The notes under the pieces were generated by a model, which saw only the letters and a list, made by a program, of their open reading frames with translations, had not been told where the DNA came from and searched no databases. The position numbers and the translations under genes are program-made. Source: Pseudomonas fluorescens (GTDB taxonomy: Bacteria; Pseudomonadota; Gammaproteobacteria; Pseudomonadales; Pseudomonadaceae). Taken from it: a stretch of DNA of 64,000 nucleotides. Positions 24,119 through 32,353 of this stretch are shown in pieces. The first letter of the stretch is position 1. Each line of letters starts with the position of its first letter. The stretch lies in NCBI RefSeq assembly GCF_018614655.1, contig NZ_JAGGOG010000016.1, forward strand, positions 62,001 to 126,000, read 5' to 3'.

Positions 24119-25018
24119 ATGCATATTTTGCTGACGGGTGGTACGGGTCTGATCGGCCGCCAGCTCTGCCAGTACTGGCAGGCTCAGGGGCATCGTTTGA
24201 GTGTGTGGAGTCGTCATCCGGAACAGGTGGCCAAACTCTGCGGTGCCCAGGTGCAAGGCGTCGCCCGTCTACAGGACATTAGCGAGCCGGTGGACGCGGT
24301 GATCAATCTGGCCGGCGCCCCCATTGCCGGTCGGCCCTGGACCCACAAACGCAAGGCGTTGTTGTGGAGCAGCCGGATCGGCCTGACTGAAACCCTGCTT
24401 GCCTGGCTCGATGGCCTTGAGCACAAACCGGGGGTATTGATATCCGGTTCTGCCGTGGGTTGGTACGGCGATGGCGGGGAGCGCGAACTGACCGAAGACA
24501 GCGGCCCGGTGCTGGACGATTTCCCCAGCCAGTTGTGCATTGCCTGGGAAGAAACCGCCCAGCGCGCGGAAGCTTTTGGCATACGGGTTGTACTGGTGCG
24601 TACCGGATTGGTGCTGGCGGCCGAGGGCGGCTTTTTGTCGCGGCTGCTGTTGCCGTTCAAACTGGCGCTGGGCGGGCCTATCGGCAATGGCCGGCAGTGG
24701 ATGCCGTGGGTGCATATCAAGGATCAAATCGCCCTGATTGATTTTCTTCTGCACAAGACTGACGCCCAGGGTCCTTATAATGCCTGCGCGCCGCAGCCGG
24801 TGCGCAATCTTGAATTCGCCAAGACGCTGGGCAAAGTGCTGCACCGGCCCGCGTTCATGCCGATGCCGGCCTTCGCCTTGCGTATTGGCCTGGGCGAGTT
24901 GTCCAGCTTGTTGCTGGGTGGCCAGCGGGCGATCCCGCAGCGGTTGTTGGCAGCCGGTTTCACTTTCCAGTTCACTGAGTTGCGTGCGGCCCTGGACGAC
25001 TTGTCCAGCCGCCTCTAG
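24119..25018 (+). CDS. TIGR01777-family NAD-dependent epimerase (YfcH-like)
   Basis: A 299-residue extended SDR protein. The NAD(P) motif LTGGTGLIGRQL opens the protein, SGSAVGWYGDGG is the family signature near residue 105, and the C-terminal LAAGFTFQFTELRAALDDL matches the DUF1731 tail. These proteins are called sugar epimerases, but their true substrate is unknown. It lies 15 bases ahead of hemH in the same direction. A GTTAAACC direct repeat lies about 80-100 bases upstream of the start. Confidence 0.88.
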   Translation: MHILLTGGTGLIGRQLCQYWQAQGHRLSVWSRHPEQVAKLCGAQVQGVARLQDISEPVDAVINLAGAPIAGRPWTHKRKALLWSSRIGLTETLLAWLDGLEHKPGVLISGSAVGWYGDGGERELTEDSGPVLDDFPSQLCIAWEETAQRAEAFGIRVVLVRTGLVLAAEGGFLSRLLLPFKLALGGPIGNGRQWMPWVHIKDQIALIDFLLHKTDAQGPYNACAPQPVRNLEFAKTLGKVLHRPAFMPMPAFALRIGLGELSSLLLGGQRAIPQRLLAAGFTFQFTELRAALDDLSSRL

Positions 25019-25032
25019 AGATAGGATGTTGC

Positions 25033-26055
25033 ATGACGGATCACGCGTTGTTACTGGTCAACCTGGGTTCACCGGCATCCACTTCGGTGGCCGATGTGCG
25101 CAGCTACCTCAATCAATTCCTGATGGACCCTTATGTGATCGACCTGCCGTGGCCGGTACGACGGTTGCTGGTGTCGCTGATCCTGATCAAGCGTCCCGAG
25201 CAATCGGCCCATGCCTATGCCTCGATCTGGTGGGACGAAGGTTCGCCTCTGGTGGTCCTGAGTCGCCGCCTGCAACAACAAATGACTGCCCAGTGGACTC
25301 AGGGCCCTGTGGAGTTGGCGATGCGTTATGGTGAGCCGTCTATTGAGAGCGTGTTGACCCGACTCGCTGCCCAGGGCATCAAGAAAGTCACCCTGGCGCC
25401 GCTGTACCCGCAGTTTGCCGACAGCACCGTGACCACGGTGGTTGAAGAAGCCAAACGTGTAGTGCGGGACAAGAAGTTGGCGATCCAGTTTTCGATTTTG
25501 CAGCCGTTCTATGACCAGCCGGAATACCTCGACGCCTTGGTAGCCAGCGCCAAACCACACTTGCAGCAGGACTTCGATCACCTGTTATTCAGCTTCCACG
25601 GCTTGCCTGAGCGACACCTGAAAAAACTCAACCCGGACCATGAGTTCGACGGTGCCACCGATTGCTGCGCCAACGCCTCGCCACAGGTGCGAGCCACCTG
25701 TTATCGCGGGCAGTGTTTCAGCGTTGCTCGGGACTTTGCTGAGCGGATGGGGCTGGCGCAGGGCAAATGGTCGGTGGCGTTTCAATCGCGCCTGGGACGG
25801 GCGAAGTGGATCGAACCTTATACCGAAGCGCGGCTGGAAGCGTTGGCCGGGCAAGGGGTGAAGAAGTTGCTGGTGATGTGCCCGGCATTTGTGGCCGATT
25901 GCATTGAGACGCTGGAGGAGATTGGTGATCGTGGGCTGGAGCAGTTCCGCGAAGCGGGTGGCGAGGAGTTGGTGCTGGTGCCGTGTTTGAATGATGACGA
26001 GCAGTGGGCGGTGGCGCTTAATGCTTTGTGTGAAAGAGCGCCCGTTGCGCTGTAG
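25033..26055 (+). CDS. hemH: Ferrochelatase
   Basis: Inserts Fe(II) into protoporphyrin IX, the last step of heme synthesis, at the inner membrane face. The N-terminal LLLVNLGSP, the catalytic histidine in LFSFHGLPERH, and the C-terminal MCPAFVADCIETLEEI with its conserved acidic metal-path residues are present. The length of 340 residues is normal. It follows the epimerase gene by 15 bases, a linkage common in Pseudomonas. Confidence 0.96.
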   Translation: MTDHALLLVNLGSPASTSVADVRSYLNQFLMDPYVIDLPWPVRRLLVSLILIKRPEQSAHAYASIWWDEGSPLVVLSRRLQQQMTAQWTQGPVELAMRYGEPSIESVLTRLAAQGIKKVTLAPLYPQFADSTVTTVVEEAKRVVRDKKLAIQFSILQPFYDQPEYLDALVASAKPHLQQDFDHLLFSFHGLPERHLKKLNPDHEFDGATDCCANASPQVRATCYRGQCFSVARDFAERMGLAQGKWSVAFQSRLGRAKWIEPYTEARLEALAGQGVKKLLVMCPAFVADCIETLEEIGDRGLEQFREAGGEELVLVPCLNDDEQWAVALNALCERAPVAL

Positions 26056-26074
26056 TCAAGCCGAATGAAGATTA

Positions 26075-26168
26075 AATGTGGGAGCGGGCTTGCTCGCGAA
26101 TGCGGAGGGTCAGTTAATACATGCTCTGACTGATACACCGCCTTCGCGAGCAAGCCCGCTCCCACATT
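26075..26168. repeat. REPIN: inverted pair of REP sequences, family 1
   Basis: TGTGGGAGCGGGCTTGCTCG on the left and its exact complement on the right enclose about 45 less conserved bases. It lies between convergent hemH and the DUF4198 gene. Further copies of the same type are at 31187, 34332 and 55116. Confidence 0.92.
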
Positions 26169-26198
26169 GACTACTGTGCTCACTCTGAGTCAGTGGGG

Positions 26199-26918
26199 TT
26201 ACTCGTGATGCGGTTCGCCAAGGAACGTCAGCGAACTGAACAATCCTCGCGTCGCCACATCAGGGTTGTCCTTGAGCTGCACTTCCACCTGCGCCGCAAT
26301 CACATTTAACCCTTCATTGCGCACCAGCACCTGCGCACGGCCTTCAGCGTCGGTCTCGGTGCTCAAGGTGTTGGGTGCATTGCGGTAGTCGCCGATCAAC
26401 TTGATCCCCGCCGCCGGCTTGCCATCGAGCAACACTTGCACCGGCAGCGACTTGCCCGGGCCTACGGTCAGAGGGTCAACTTCCGGCAGGATCAGCAGCT
26501 TGATCTGATCCAGCTTTGGCAATTTCGCCCCGGGCTGGTAAATCGCCAGGCTGTATTTGAAGGTCTGGGTCGACTCGACTGCGCCAGGCACTTTACTGCG
26601 GCCCTGGTTGATCCACTTGTTATCCGCAGTCTTCGACCACATCCCGTTATCCAACGCTACCGCCAGCACCGCAGGTGGTTTGAGCGGTTGCAGGCGGGCA
26701 TGATCGTCCAGACGTTGCACTGTCACCGGGATCATTTTTGCGCTGGCGTCGTAAGCCCAGGCACCGCTGATTTTCTGGGCCTTGAAGGCATTGTCCTCGG
26801 CGCCATGGCCGTAGATGACTTCGATGTTACCGCGTCGTTGTTCGGTCCATAGGCCATGGGCCGATACCTGGGTGGCAAATAGCAGGCCCAGCACTGCCAA
26901 TGATTTGAGAGGGAGCAT
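26199..26918 (-). CDS. Periplasmic DUF4198 protein, partner of the adjacent TonB receptor
   Basis: A 239-residue exported protein with a signal peptide ending in QVSAHG. DUF4198 proteins have an immunoglobulin-like fold and often accompany metal uptake systems (the NikK-type group). The central VDPLTVGPGKSLPVQVLLDGKPAAG segment is typical. An exposed histidine follows the cleavage site and the C-terminus ends in a His-containing GEPHHE, which could take part in metal binding. It lies 12 bases after the TonB-dependent receptor gene in the same direction, so the two are co-transcribed. The metal is not identified. Confidence 0.8.
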   Translation of the reverse strand: MLPLKSLAVLGLLFATQVSAHGLWTEQRRGNIEVIYGHGAEDNAFKAQKISGAWAYDASAKMIPVTVQRLDDHARLQPLKPPAVLAVALDNGMWSKTADNKWINQGRSKVPGAVESTQTFKYSLAIYQPGAKLPKLDQIKLLILPEVDPLTVGPGKSLPVQVLLDGKPAAGIKLIGDYRNAPNTLSTETDAEGRAQVLVRNEGLNVIAAQVEVQLKDNPDVATRGLFSSLTFLGEPHHE

Positions 26919-26930
26919 GGTGACGTCCTT

Positions 26931-29042
26931 TTACAGGTTGAGGGTCAGGCTGACGGTGAGGTTGCGTGGTTCCCCGGGATTGACCCAGTAGTTGCTGTAG
27001 GAACGCTCGTAGTACTTTTCATCGAACAGGTTGTTGAGGTTCAGGCCCACGGTGACGTTGTCACTGGCTTTGTAATGGGCCAGCAGGTCGACGGTGTGGT
27101 ACGCCGGCAACTCAAAGCTGCCGCCCGCTTCACCCGAACGATCACCGACGTAGGTGAGCGCGGCGCCCAGATCGGATCCACGTAGCCGGCCATCCTGAAA
27201 CTCATACACTCCCAACAGGCTGCCGCTGCGCTTGGCCACGCCGAGAATCCGGCTGCCGGCCGGGATGGTTTTGTCGCCCTTGGTGACTTCGGCATCGATG
27301 TAGGCAAAGGCGCCGATAACCCGTACGGCGTCGGTCAACTGCCCTGTCAGCTGCAAGTCAATGCCCTGGCTGCGGGCTTTGCCCATGGCGCGGCTGGTGT
27401 CAGTGGCCGGGTCCAGGGCCAGGACGTTTTCCTTTTCGATATGAAAGGCGGCGAGGGTGGTGCTCAGGCGGTCGTCGAACAGCTCGCTCTTGATGCCGAC
27501 TTCATAACCCACACCTTCTTCCGGCTTGAAGGATTTACCGCCGGCGTCCAGGCCATTGTTGGGTTTGAACGAGGTGGAGGCGTTGGCGAACACGCCCACT
27601 TGCGGTGTCAGTTGGTAGAGCAACCCGGCGCGTTGGGTCAGGGCGTCGTGGGTTTGCCGGCTTTTGGCGTGGTTATGGGTGTAGTCGTCGGTACGTTGTT
27701 CGAAGTGCTCGAAGCGCGCGCCGATCATGCCCCGCAGACGGTCGGTGAAGATGATCTGGTCTTGCAGGTTCAGGGCCTGACTTTTCACCTGCTCGTAGAA
27801 ATCGGTACCGGAGCGCGCGCCGTTGGGCTTGGGTTGGCCGTAGATGGGGTTGTAGAGGTCGATCGCGTAGTCGCTGCCGCCGATGGCGGTCACGCGTTCC
27901 TTCTTGCGGTAATCCTCGTATTCGGTGCCGATGAGCAGTTCATGCTGCCAACGGCCGATGTCGAACAGGCCGCGCAGTTCCAGCTGGGTGATGCTGTCAT
28001 GCCAACCGGTGGAGCGTTCGCGGTAGCGGCGGTTGAGGGTGTGGCCATCGGTATTCAGTGCGCGGTTTTCCGAGGCGTCGCCCCACAGGCTGCCTTGTTT
28101 GTAATGGCTGGCCAGGCGCAGCTTCCAGGCATCGTTGAGGTGATGCTCAAGGGTCGCTTGCAGACGGTTATTGTGGTTGCGGATATCGCCATCGTTGGGC
28201 TCGCCGAGGAAGGTCGAGCGGGAGACGCCGCCCCAGCGGTTGTTGGGCGCGACGATGCCTCGGTCGAAGGTCGAGCTGTGGCGCACGAATTCGCTTTCCA
28301 CCAGCAGGCTGGTGTCCGGGTCCAGTTGCCAACTGAGGGACGGCGCGACAAACACTCGCTTGCCTTGCACGTGATCACGGAAGCTGTGGTTGTCCTCCAC
28401 CGCCAGGTTGACCCGCGACAGCAAGGTGCCGTTGCTGTCCAGTGGCGTGTTGACGTCAAGGGCAGTGCGGTAGCGATCCCAACTGCCGGCGCTGGTCTGC
28501 ACGGTGGTGAAGGCTTCGGCCTGCGGCTTCTTGGTGACGATATTCACTGTGCCGCCGGGATCACCACGGCCATAGAGGCTGGCGGCGGGGCCCTTGAGTA
28601 CTTCGATGCGTTCGATGTTGGCCGCGTCCGGGGTGCTCGGGTAGCCGCGGTTGGCGCTGAAACCGTCCTGGTAGAACTCCGACGTGGTGAACCCGCGCAC
28701 GCTGTATTCGTAAAGGGTCAGGCCGCCGAAATTGTTCTGTTTGGACACGCCGCCGGCAAATTCCAGGGCGCGTTCGACGTTGGTGCTGCCCAGGTCCTTG
28801 AGCACCGTGGCGGGAATTACACTGATGGACTGCGGGATATCCCGTATGGCGGTGTCGGTTTTTGTGGCGCTGGCGGAACGGGTGGCGCGGTAGCCTTTGA
28901 CGGGACCGGTGGCGGATTCGTACGCCTCACTGGTCACGCTGATGGTGTCCAGTTCGAGGCTGGTGGTGTCTTCGGCGTAGACCGGGTCCACCAGCAAACC
29001 CAAGGCGATTCCGGCCAATGGGGCAAATTTTCGAGAAGGCAT
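26931..29042 (-). CDS. TonB-dependent outer-membrane receptor (siderophore or metal-complex type)
   Basis: A 703-residue beta-barrel receptor. The signal peptide ends in VYA-E. A TonB box-like region and plug domain follow (DTAIRDIPQSISVIP, and IERIEVLKGPAASLYGRGDPGGTVNIVTKKP). The C-terminus PRNLTVSLTLNL ends in a hydrophobic residue pattern as in barrel proteins. It has no N-terminal signalling domain, so it is not a transducer-type receptor. The start at 29042 was chosen because it gives a clean signal peptide; an ATG five codons upstream exists. The pairing with DUF4198 suggests a metal or metallophore, but the ligand is not known. Confidence 0.88.
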   Translation of the reverse strand: MPSRKFAPLAGIALGLLVDPVYAEDTTSLELDTISVTSEAYESATGPVKGYRATRSASATKTDTAIRDIPQSISVIPATVLKDLGSTNVERALEFAGGVSKQNNFGGLTLYEYSVRGFTTSEFYQDGFSANRGYPSTPDAANIERIEVLKGPAASLYGRGDPGGTVNIVTKKPQAEAFTTVQTSAGSWDRYRTALDVNTPLDSNGTLLSRVNLAVEDNHSFRDHVQGKRVFVAPSLSWQLDPDTSLLVESEFVRHSSTFDRGIVAPNNRWGGVSRSTFLGEPNDGDIRNHNNRLQATLEHHLNDAWKLRLASHYKQGSLWGDASENRALNTDGHTLNRRYRERSTGWHDSITQLELRGLFDIGRWQHELLIGTEYEDYRKKERVTAIGGSDYAIDLYNPIYGQPKPNGARSGTDFYEQVKSQALNLQDQIIFTDRLRGMIGARFEHFEQRTDDYTHNHAKSRQTHDALTQRAGLLYQLTPQVGVFANASTSFKPNNGLDAGGKSFKPEEGVGYEVGIKSELFDDRLSTTLAAFHIEKENVLALDPATDTSRAMGKARSQGIDLQLTGQLTDAVRVIGAFAYIDAEVTKGDKTIPAGSRILGVAKRSGSLLGVYEFQDGRLRGSDLGAALTYVGDRSGEAGGSFELPAYHTVDLLAHYKASDNVTVGLNLNNLFDEKYYERSYSNYWVNPGEPRNLTVSLTLNL

Positions 29043-29061
29043 GGTAGAGCGTTCCAATAGC

Positions 29062-29080
29062 GTTATTGAAACAATATAAC
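29062..29080 (-). promoter_or_regulatory. Imperfect inverted repeat upstream of the TonB receptor gene
   Basis: GTTATTG, three bases, CAATATAAC lies about 20-40 bases before the receptor start. It resembles GTTATA/TATAAC-type metal-regulator sites such as Zur boxes, but the centre spacing does not fit exactly. It is a candidate only. Confidence 0.3.
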
Positions 29081-29155
29081 ATGACGGATAAGAATGGATG
29101 CTTTTTGAAATATTGGGTTACAGGAGCCTGCGCACAGGCTCCTGCAAGAGGCGGG

Positions 29156-30310
29156 TTACTCCTCTCCTTTCATCGGTGCAGGCGGCGGCCGCAAGCCGAT
29201 TTCCGCCGACAGCTTGAGTTCTTTGCCATTGCGCATGACCTGAATGGTGACCTTGTCAGTGGGCTTGATCCGCGCCACCTGATTCATCGATTTACGGCCA
29301 TCACCCGCCGGCTCGCCGTCGATGCTGAGGATCACATCGCCCAATTGCAGCCCGGCTTTCTGCGCCGGACCGTCGCGGAAGATACCGGCGACCACGATGC
29401 CAGGGCGACCGGTCAGCCCAAAGGACTCCGCCAGCTCCTTGGTCAACGGTTGCACTTCAATACCCAGCCAGCCACGAATGACCTGGCCATGCTCGATAAT
29501 CGATTTCATTACTTCCATGGCCAGCTTGACCGGGATAGCGAAGCCGATGCCTTGGGAACCGCCGGATTTGGAGAAGATCGCCGTATTGATCCCGGTCAGA
29601 TTGCCATTGGCATCCACCAGCGCACCACCGGAGTTGCCGGGGTTGATTGCCGCATCGGTCTGGATAAAGTCTTCGTAGCTGTTGAGGCCCAACTGATTAC
29701 GCCCGGTGGCGCTGATGATCCCCATGGTTACCGTCTGGCCGACGCCGAACGGGTTGCCGATGGCCAGCGCTACGTCACCGACGCGCAAGCTTTCGGAGCG
29801 ACCGATGGTGATCGAGGGCAGGCTCTTCAAATCGATTTTCAGTACCGCCAGGTCGGTTTCCGGGTCACTGCCGACTACGCGGGCCAGGGTTTCTCGGCCG
29901 TCACGCAGGGCCACGACGATCTGGTCGGCACCGGTGCTCACGTGGTTGTTGGTGAGGATGTAGCCTTCCGGGCTCATGATGACCCCGGAGCCCAGGCTCG
30001 ACTCCATACGCCGCTGCTTGGGCGAGTTGTCACCGAAGAAACGCCGGAACTGCGGGTCTTCAAACAGTGGATGGGCCGGTTTGTTGATGACCTTGGTGGT
30101 GTACAGGTTGACCACCGCAGGCGCTGCGATGACGACGGCATCGGCGTAAGTCACCGGGCCTTGTACCACCGCGCTGGTTTGCGGTGCCTGTTGCAGGTTG
30201 ACATCAAGGGTCGGCAGGCCGACCCACTGTGGATAACGCTGAATAATCAGCATCGCGATCAGCACGCCAGCCAACAATGGCCATCCAAAAAAACGCAGTG
30301 CCTTGAGCAT
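29156..30310 (-). CDS. algW: AlgW, DegS-type periplasmic serine protease
   Basis: Membrane-anchored HtrA-family protease that cuts the anti-sigma factor MucA and so controls the AlgU envelope-stress and alginate response. One N-terminal membrane segment (residues about 8-25) anchors it. The catalytic triad is His123 (NNHV), Asp153 (TDLAVLK) and Ser227 (GNSGG). A single PDZ domain (about 275-370) senses misfolded outer-membrane protein tails. The length of 384 residues fits AlgW/DegS rather than MucD. It is divergent from the NIF3 gene. Confidence 0.93.
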   Translation of the reverse strand: MLKALRFFGWPLLAGVLIAMLIIQRYPQWVGLPTLDVNLQQAPQTSAVVQGPVTYADAVVIAAPAVVNLYTTKVINKPAHPLFEDPQFRRFFGDNSPKQRRMESSLGSGVIMSPEGYILTNNHVSTGADQIVVALRDGRETLARVVGSDPETDLAVLKIDLKSLPSITIGRSESLRVGDVALAIGNPFGVGQTVTMGIISATGRNQLGLNSYEDFIQTDAAINPGNSGGALVDANGNLTGINTAIFSKSGGSQGIGFAIPVKLAMEVMKSIIEHGQVIRGWLGIEVQPLTKELAESFGLTGRPGIVVAGIFRDGPAQKAGLQLGDVILSIDGEPAGDGRKSMNQVARIKPTDKVTIQVMRNGKELKLSAEIGLRPPPAPMKGEE

Positions 30311-30412
30311 TAAGAAAAATCCTGACAGGTTGCAGGGGGCGCAAGAGCGCCCATAATGTCGCGCATTATACGAGGCCGCGAGCGCCTCCGAACGGGTATT
30401 TAGGAGTCTTTT

Positions 30413-31171
30413 ATGGCCGTCGCTCTGAGCACCTTAGTTGAGGAAGCAGACCGCTACCTCAACAGCGCGAAAATTGCCGATTATTGCCCCAATGGCCTGC
30501 AGGTCGAGGGTCGACCCCAGGTGCGGCGCATCGTCAGCGGCGTTACGGCGAGCCAGGCGCTGCTGGACGCGGCAGTCGAAGCCCAGGCCGACCTGGTGCT
30601 GGTGCACCATGGCTATTTCTGGAAGGGCGAAAGCCCGTGTATCACCGGCATGAAGCAGCGGCGCCTGAAAACCCTGCTCAAGCACGACATCAGCTTGCTG
30701 GCCTACCACTTGCCTCTGGACCTGCACCCCGACGTCGGCAACAACGTGCAGCTTGCTCGGCAACTGGACATCACCGTCGAGGGCCCGCTGGACCCGGATA
30801 ACCTTAAAATTGTCGGCCTGGTGGGCTCGCTGGCTGAGCCTGTGTCGCCCCGCGACTTCGCCCGCCGCGTGCAGGATGCCATGGGTCGTGAGCCCTTGCT
30901 GATCGAAGGCAGCGAGATGATCCGCCGTGTCGGCTGGTGCACGGGGGGCGGCCAGGGTTATATCGATCAGGCCGTGCTGGCCGGTGTTGACCTGTACCTG
31001 AGCGGTGAAGCCTCGGAGCAGACGTTCCACAGCGCGCGGGAAAATGACATCAGCTTCATTGCCGCCGGTCACCACGCCACCGAGCGTTATGGCGTGCAAG
31101 CGCTGGGGGATTACCTGGCAAGGCGTTTTGCCCTGGAACACCTGTTCATCGATTGCCCCAACCCGATCTGA
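30413..31171 (+). CDS. NIF3 family dinuclear-metal protein (YbgI)
   Basis: A 252-residue protein of the NIF3/YbgI family, which forms hexameric rings with a two-metal centre in each subunit. Metal ligands are seen in LVHHGYFW, in YHLPLD near residue 100, and in AAGHHATERYG near the C-terminus. Proposed links are GTP cyclohydrolase-like or DNA-repair functions, but the role is not settled. The start has GGAGT eight bases upstream. It is a single gene between algW and the cysD promoter region. Confidence 0.92.
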   Translation: MAVALSTLVEEADRYLNSAKIADYCPNGLQVEGRPQVRRIVSGVTASQALLDAAVEAQADLVLVHHGYFWKGESPCITGMKQRRLKTLLKHDISLLAYHLPLDLHPDVGNNVQLARQLDITVEGPLDPDNLKIVGLVGSLAEPVSPRDFARRVQDAMGREPLLIEGSEMIRRVGWCTGGGQGYIDQAVLAGVDLYLSGEASEQTFHSARENDISFIAAGHHATERYGVQALGDYLARRFALEHLFIDCPNPI

Positions 31172-31186
31172 TGAGCACTGCCAAAA

Positions 31187-31280
31187 AATGTGGGAGCGGG
31201 CTTGCTCGCGAAAGCAGAGTGTCAGTCACCACATGTATGGTCTGACACACCGCGTTCGCGAGCAAGCCCGCTCCCACATT
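31187..31280. repeat. REPIN, family 1, upstream of cysD
   Basis: Left and right REP arms are the same as in the copy at 26075, with a different centre. It lies between the NIF3 stop and the cysD promoter region. Confidence 0.92.
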
Positions 31281-31426
31281 CGACCGAGTAGCGCCAAACC
31301 CAGCGGTATATTCATATACCGTTTCGTTCTAGCTGGCTCCCTGAATAGAAGCAGGTGCTGTGCTAGCATGCCCCGCTCGAACACGGCCCGCTGGCCGTCC
31401 ATAAGATCGTTTTTCCGTGAGTAGCC

Positions 31427-32344
31427 ATGGTCGACAAACTGACGCATCTGAAACAGCTGGAGGCGGAAAGCATCCACATCATCCGCGAGGTCGCCGCCGA
31501 GTTCGATAACCCGGTGATGCTCTATTCGATCGGTAAAGACTCCGCCGTGATGCTGCATCTGGCGCGCAAGGCATTTTTCCCGGGCAAGCTGCCGTTTCCG
31601 GTGATGCACGTCGACACCCAGTGGAAATTCCAGGAGATGTACAAGTTCCGCGACCGTATGGTTGAAGAGCTGGGCCTGGAATTGATCACCCACGTCAACC
31701 CGGACGGCGTGGCACAGGGTATCAACCCCTTCACCCACGGCAGCGCCAAGCACACCGACATCATGAAGACCGAAGGCTTGAAACAGGCCCTCGACAAGTA
31801 CGGTTTCGACGCTGCTTTCGGCGGTGCCCGTCGCGATGAAGAGAAATCCCGTGCCAAAGAGCGCGTGTACTCGTTCCGCGACAGCAAGCACCGCTGGGAC
31901 CCGAAAAACCAGCGACCGGAGCTGTGGAACGTCTACAACGGCAACGTCAACAAGGGCGAGTCGATCCGTGTGTTCCCGCTGTCCAACTGGACCGAGCTGG
32001 ACATCTGGCAGTACATCTACCTTGAAGGCATCCCGATCGTGCCGCTGTACTTCGCCGCCGAACGCGATGTGATCGAGAAGAATGGCACGCTGATCATGAT
32101 TGACGATGAGCGCATCCTCGAGCACCTGTCCGACGAAGACAAAGCCCGAATCGTCAAAAAGAAAGTACGTTTCCGTACCCTTGGCTGCTACCCGTTGACG
32201 GGCGCGGTGGAGTCCGAGGCTGAAAGCCTGACGGACATCATTCAGGAAATGCTCCTGACGCGAACTTCCGAGCGCCAGGGCCGAGTCATCGATCACGATG
32301 GCGCAGGCTCCATGGAAGATAAAAAACGTCAAGGCTATTTCTAA
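31427..32344 (+). CDS. cysD: Sulfate adenylyltransferase subunit 2
   Basis: Catalytic subunit of ATP sulfurylase, which makes APS from sulfate and ATP in assimilation. The N-type ATP pyrophosphatase motif is YSIGKDSAVMLHLA, and the GGARRDEEKSRAKER segment and FPLSNWTELDIW are typical of CysD. The length of 305 residues is normal. cysNC follows after nine bases; the two proteins form the active complex, with GTP hydrolysis by CysN driving the reaction. Confidence 0.97.
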   Translation: MVDKLTHLKQLEAESIHIIREVAAEFDNPVMLYSIGKDSAVMLHLARKAFFPGKLPFPVMHVDTQWKFQEMYKFRDRMVEELGLELITHVNPDGVAQGINPFTHGSAKHTDIMKTEGLKQALDKYGFDAAFGGARRDEEKSRAKERVYSFRDSKHRWDPKNQRPELWNVYNGNVNKGESIRVFPLSNWTELDIWQYIYLEGIPIVPLYFAAERDVIEKNGTLIMIDDERILEHLSDEDKARIVKKKVRFRTLGCYPLTGAVESEAESLTDIIQEMLLTRTSERQGRVIDHDGAGSMEDKKRQGYF

Positions 32345-32353
32345 GGGGTTGTC

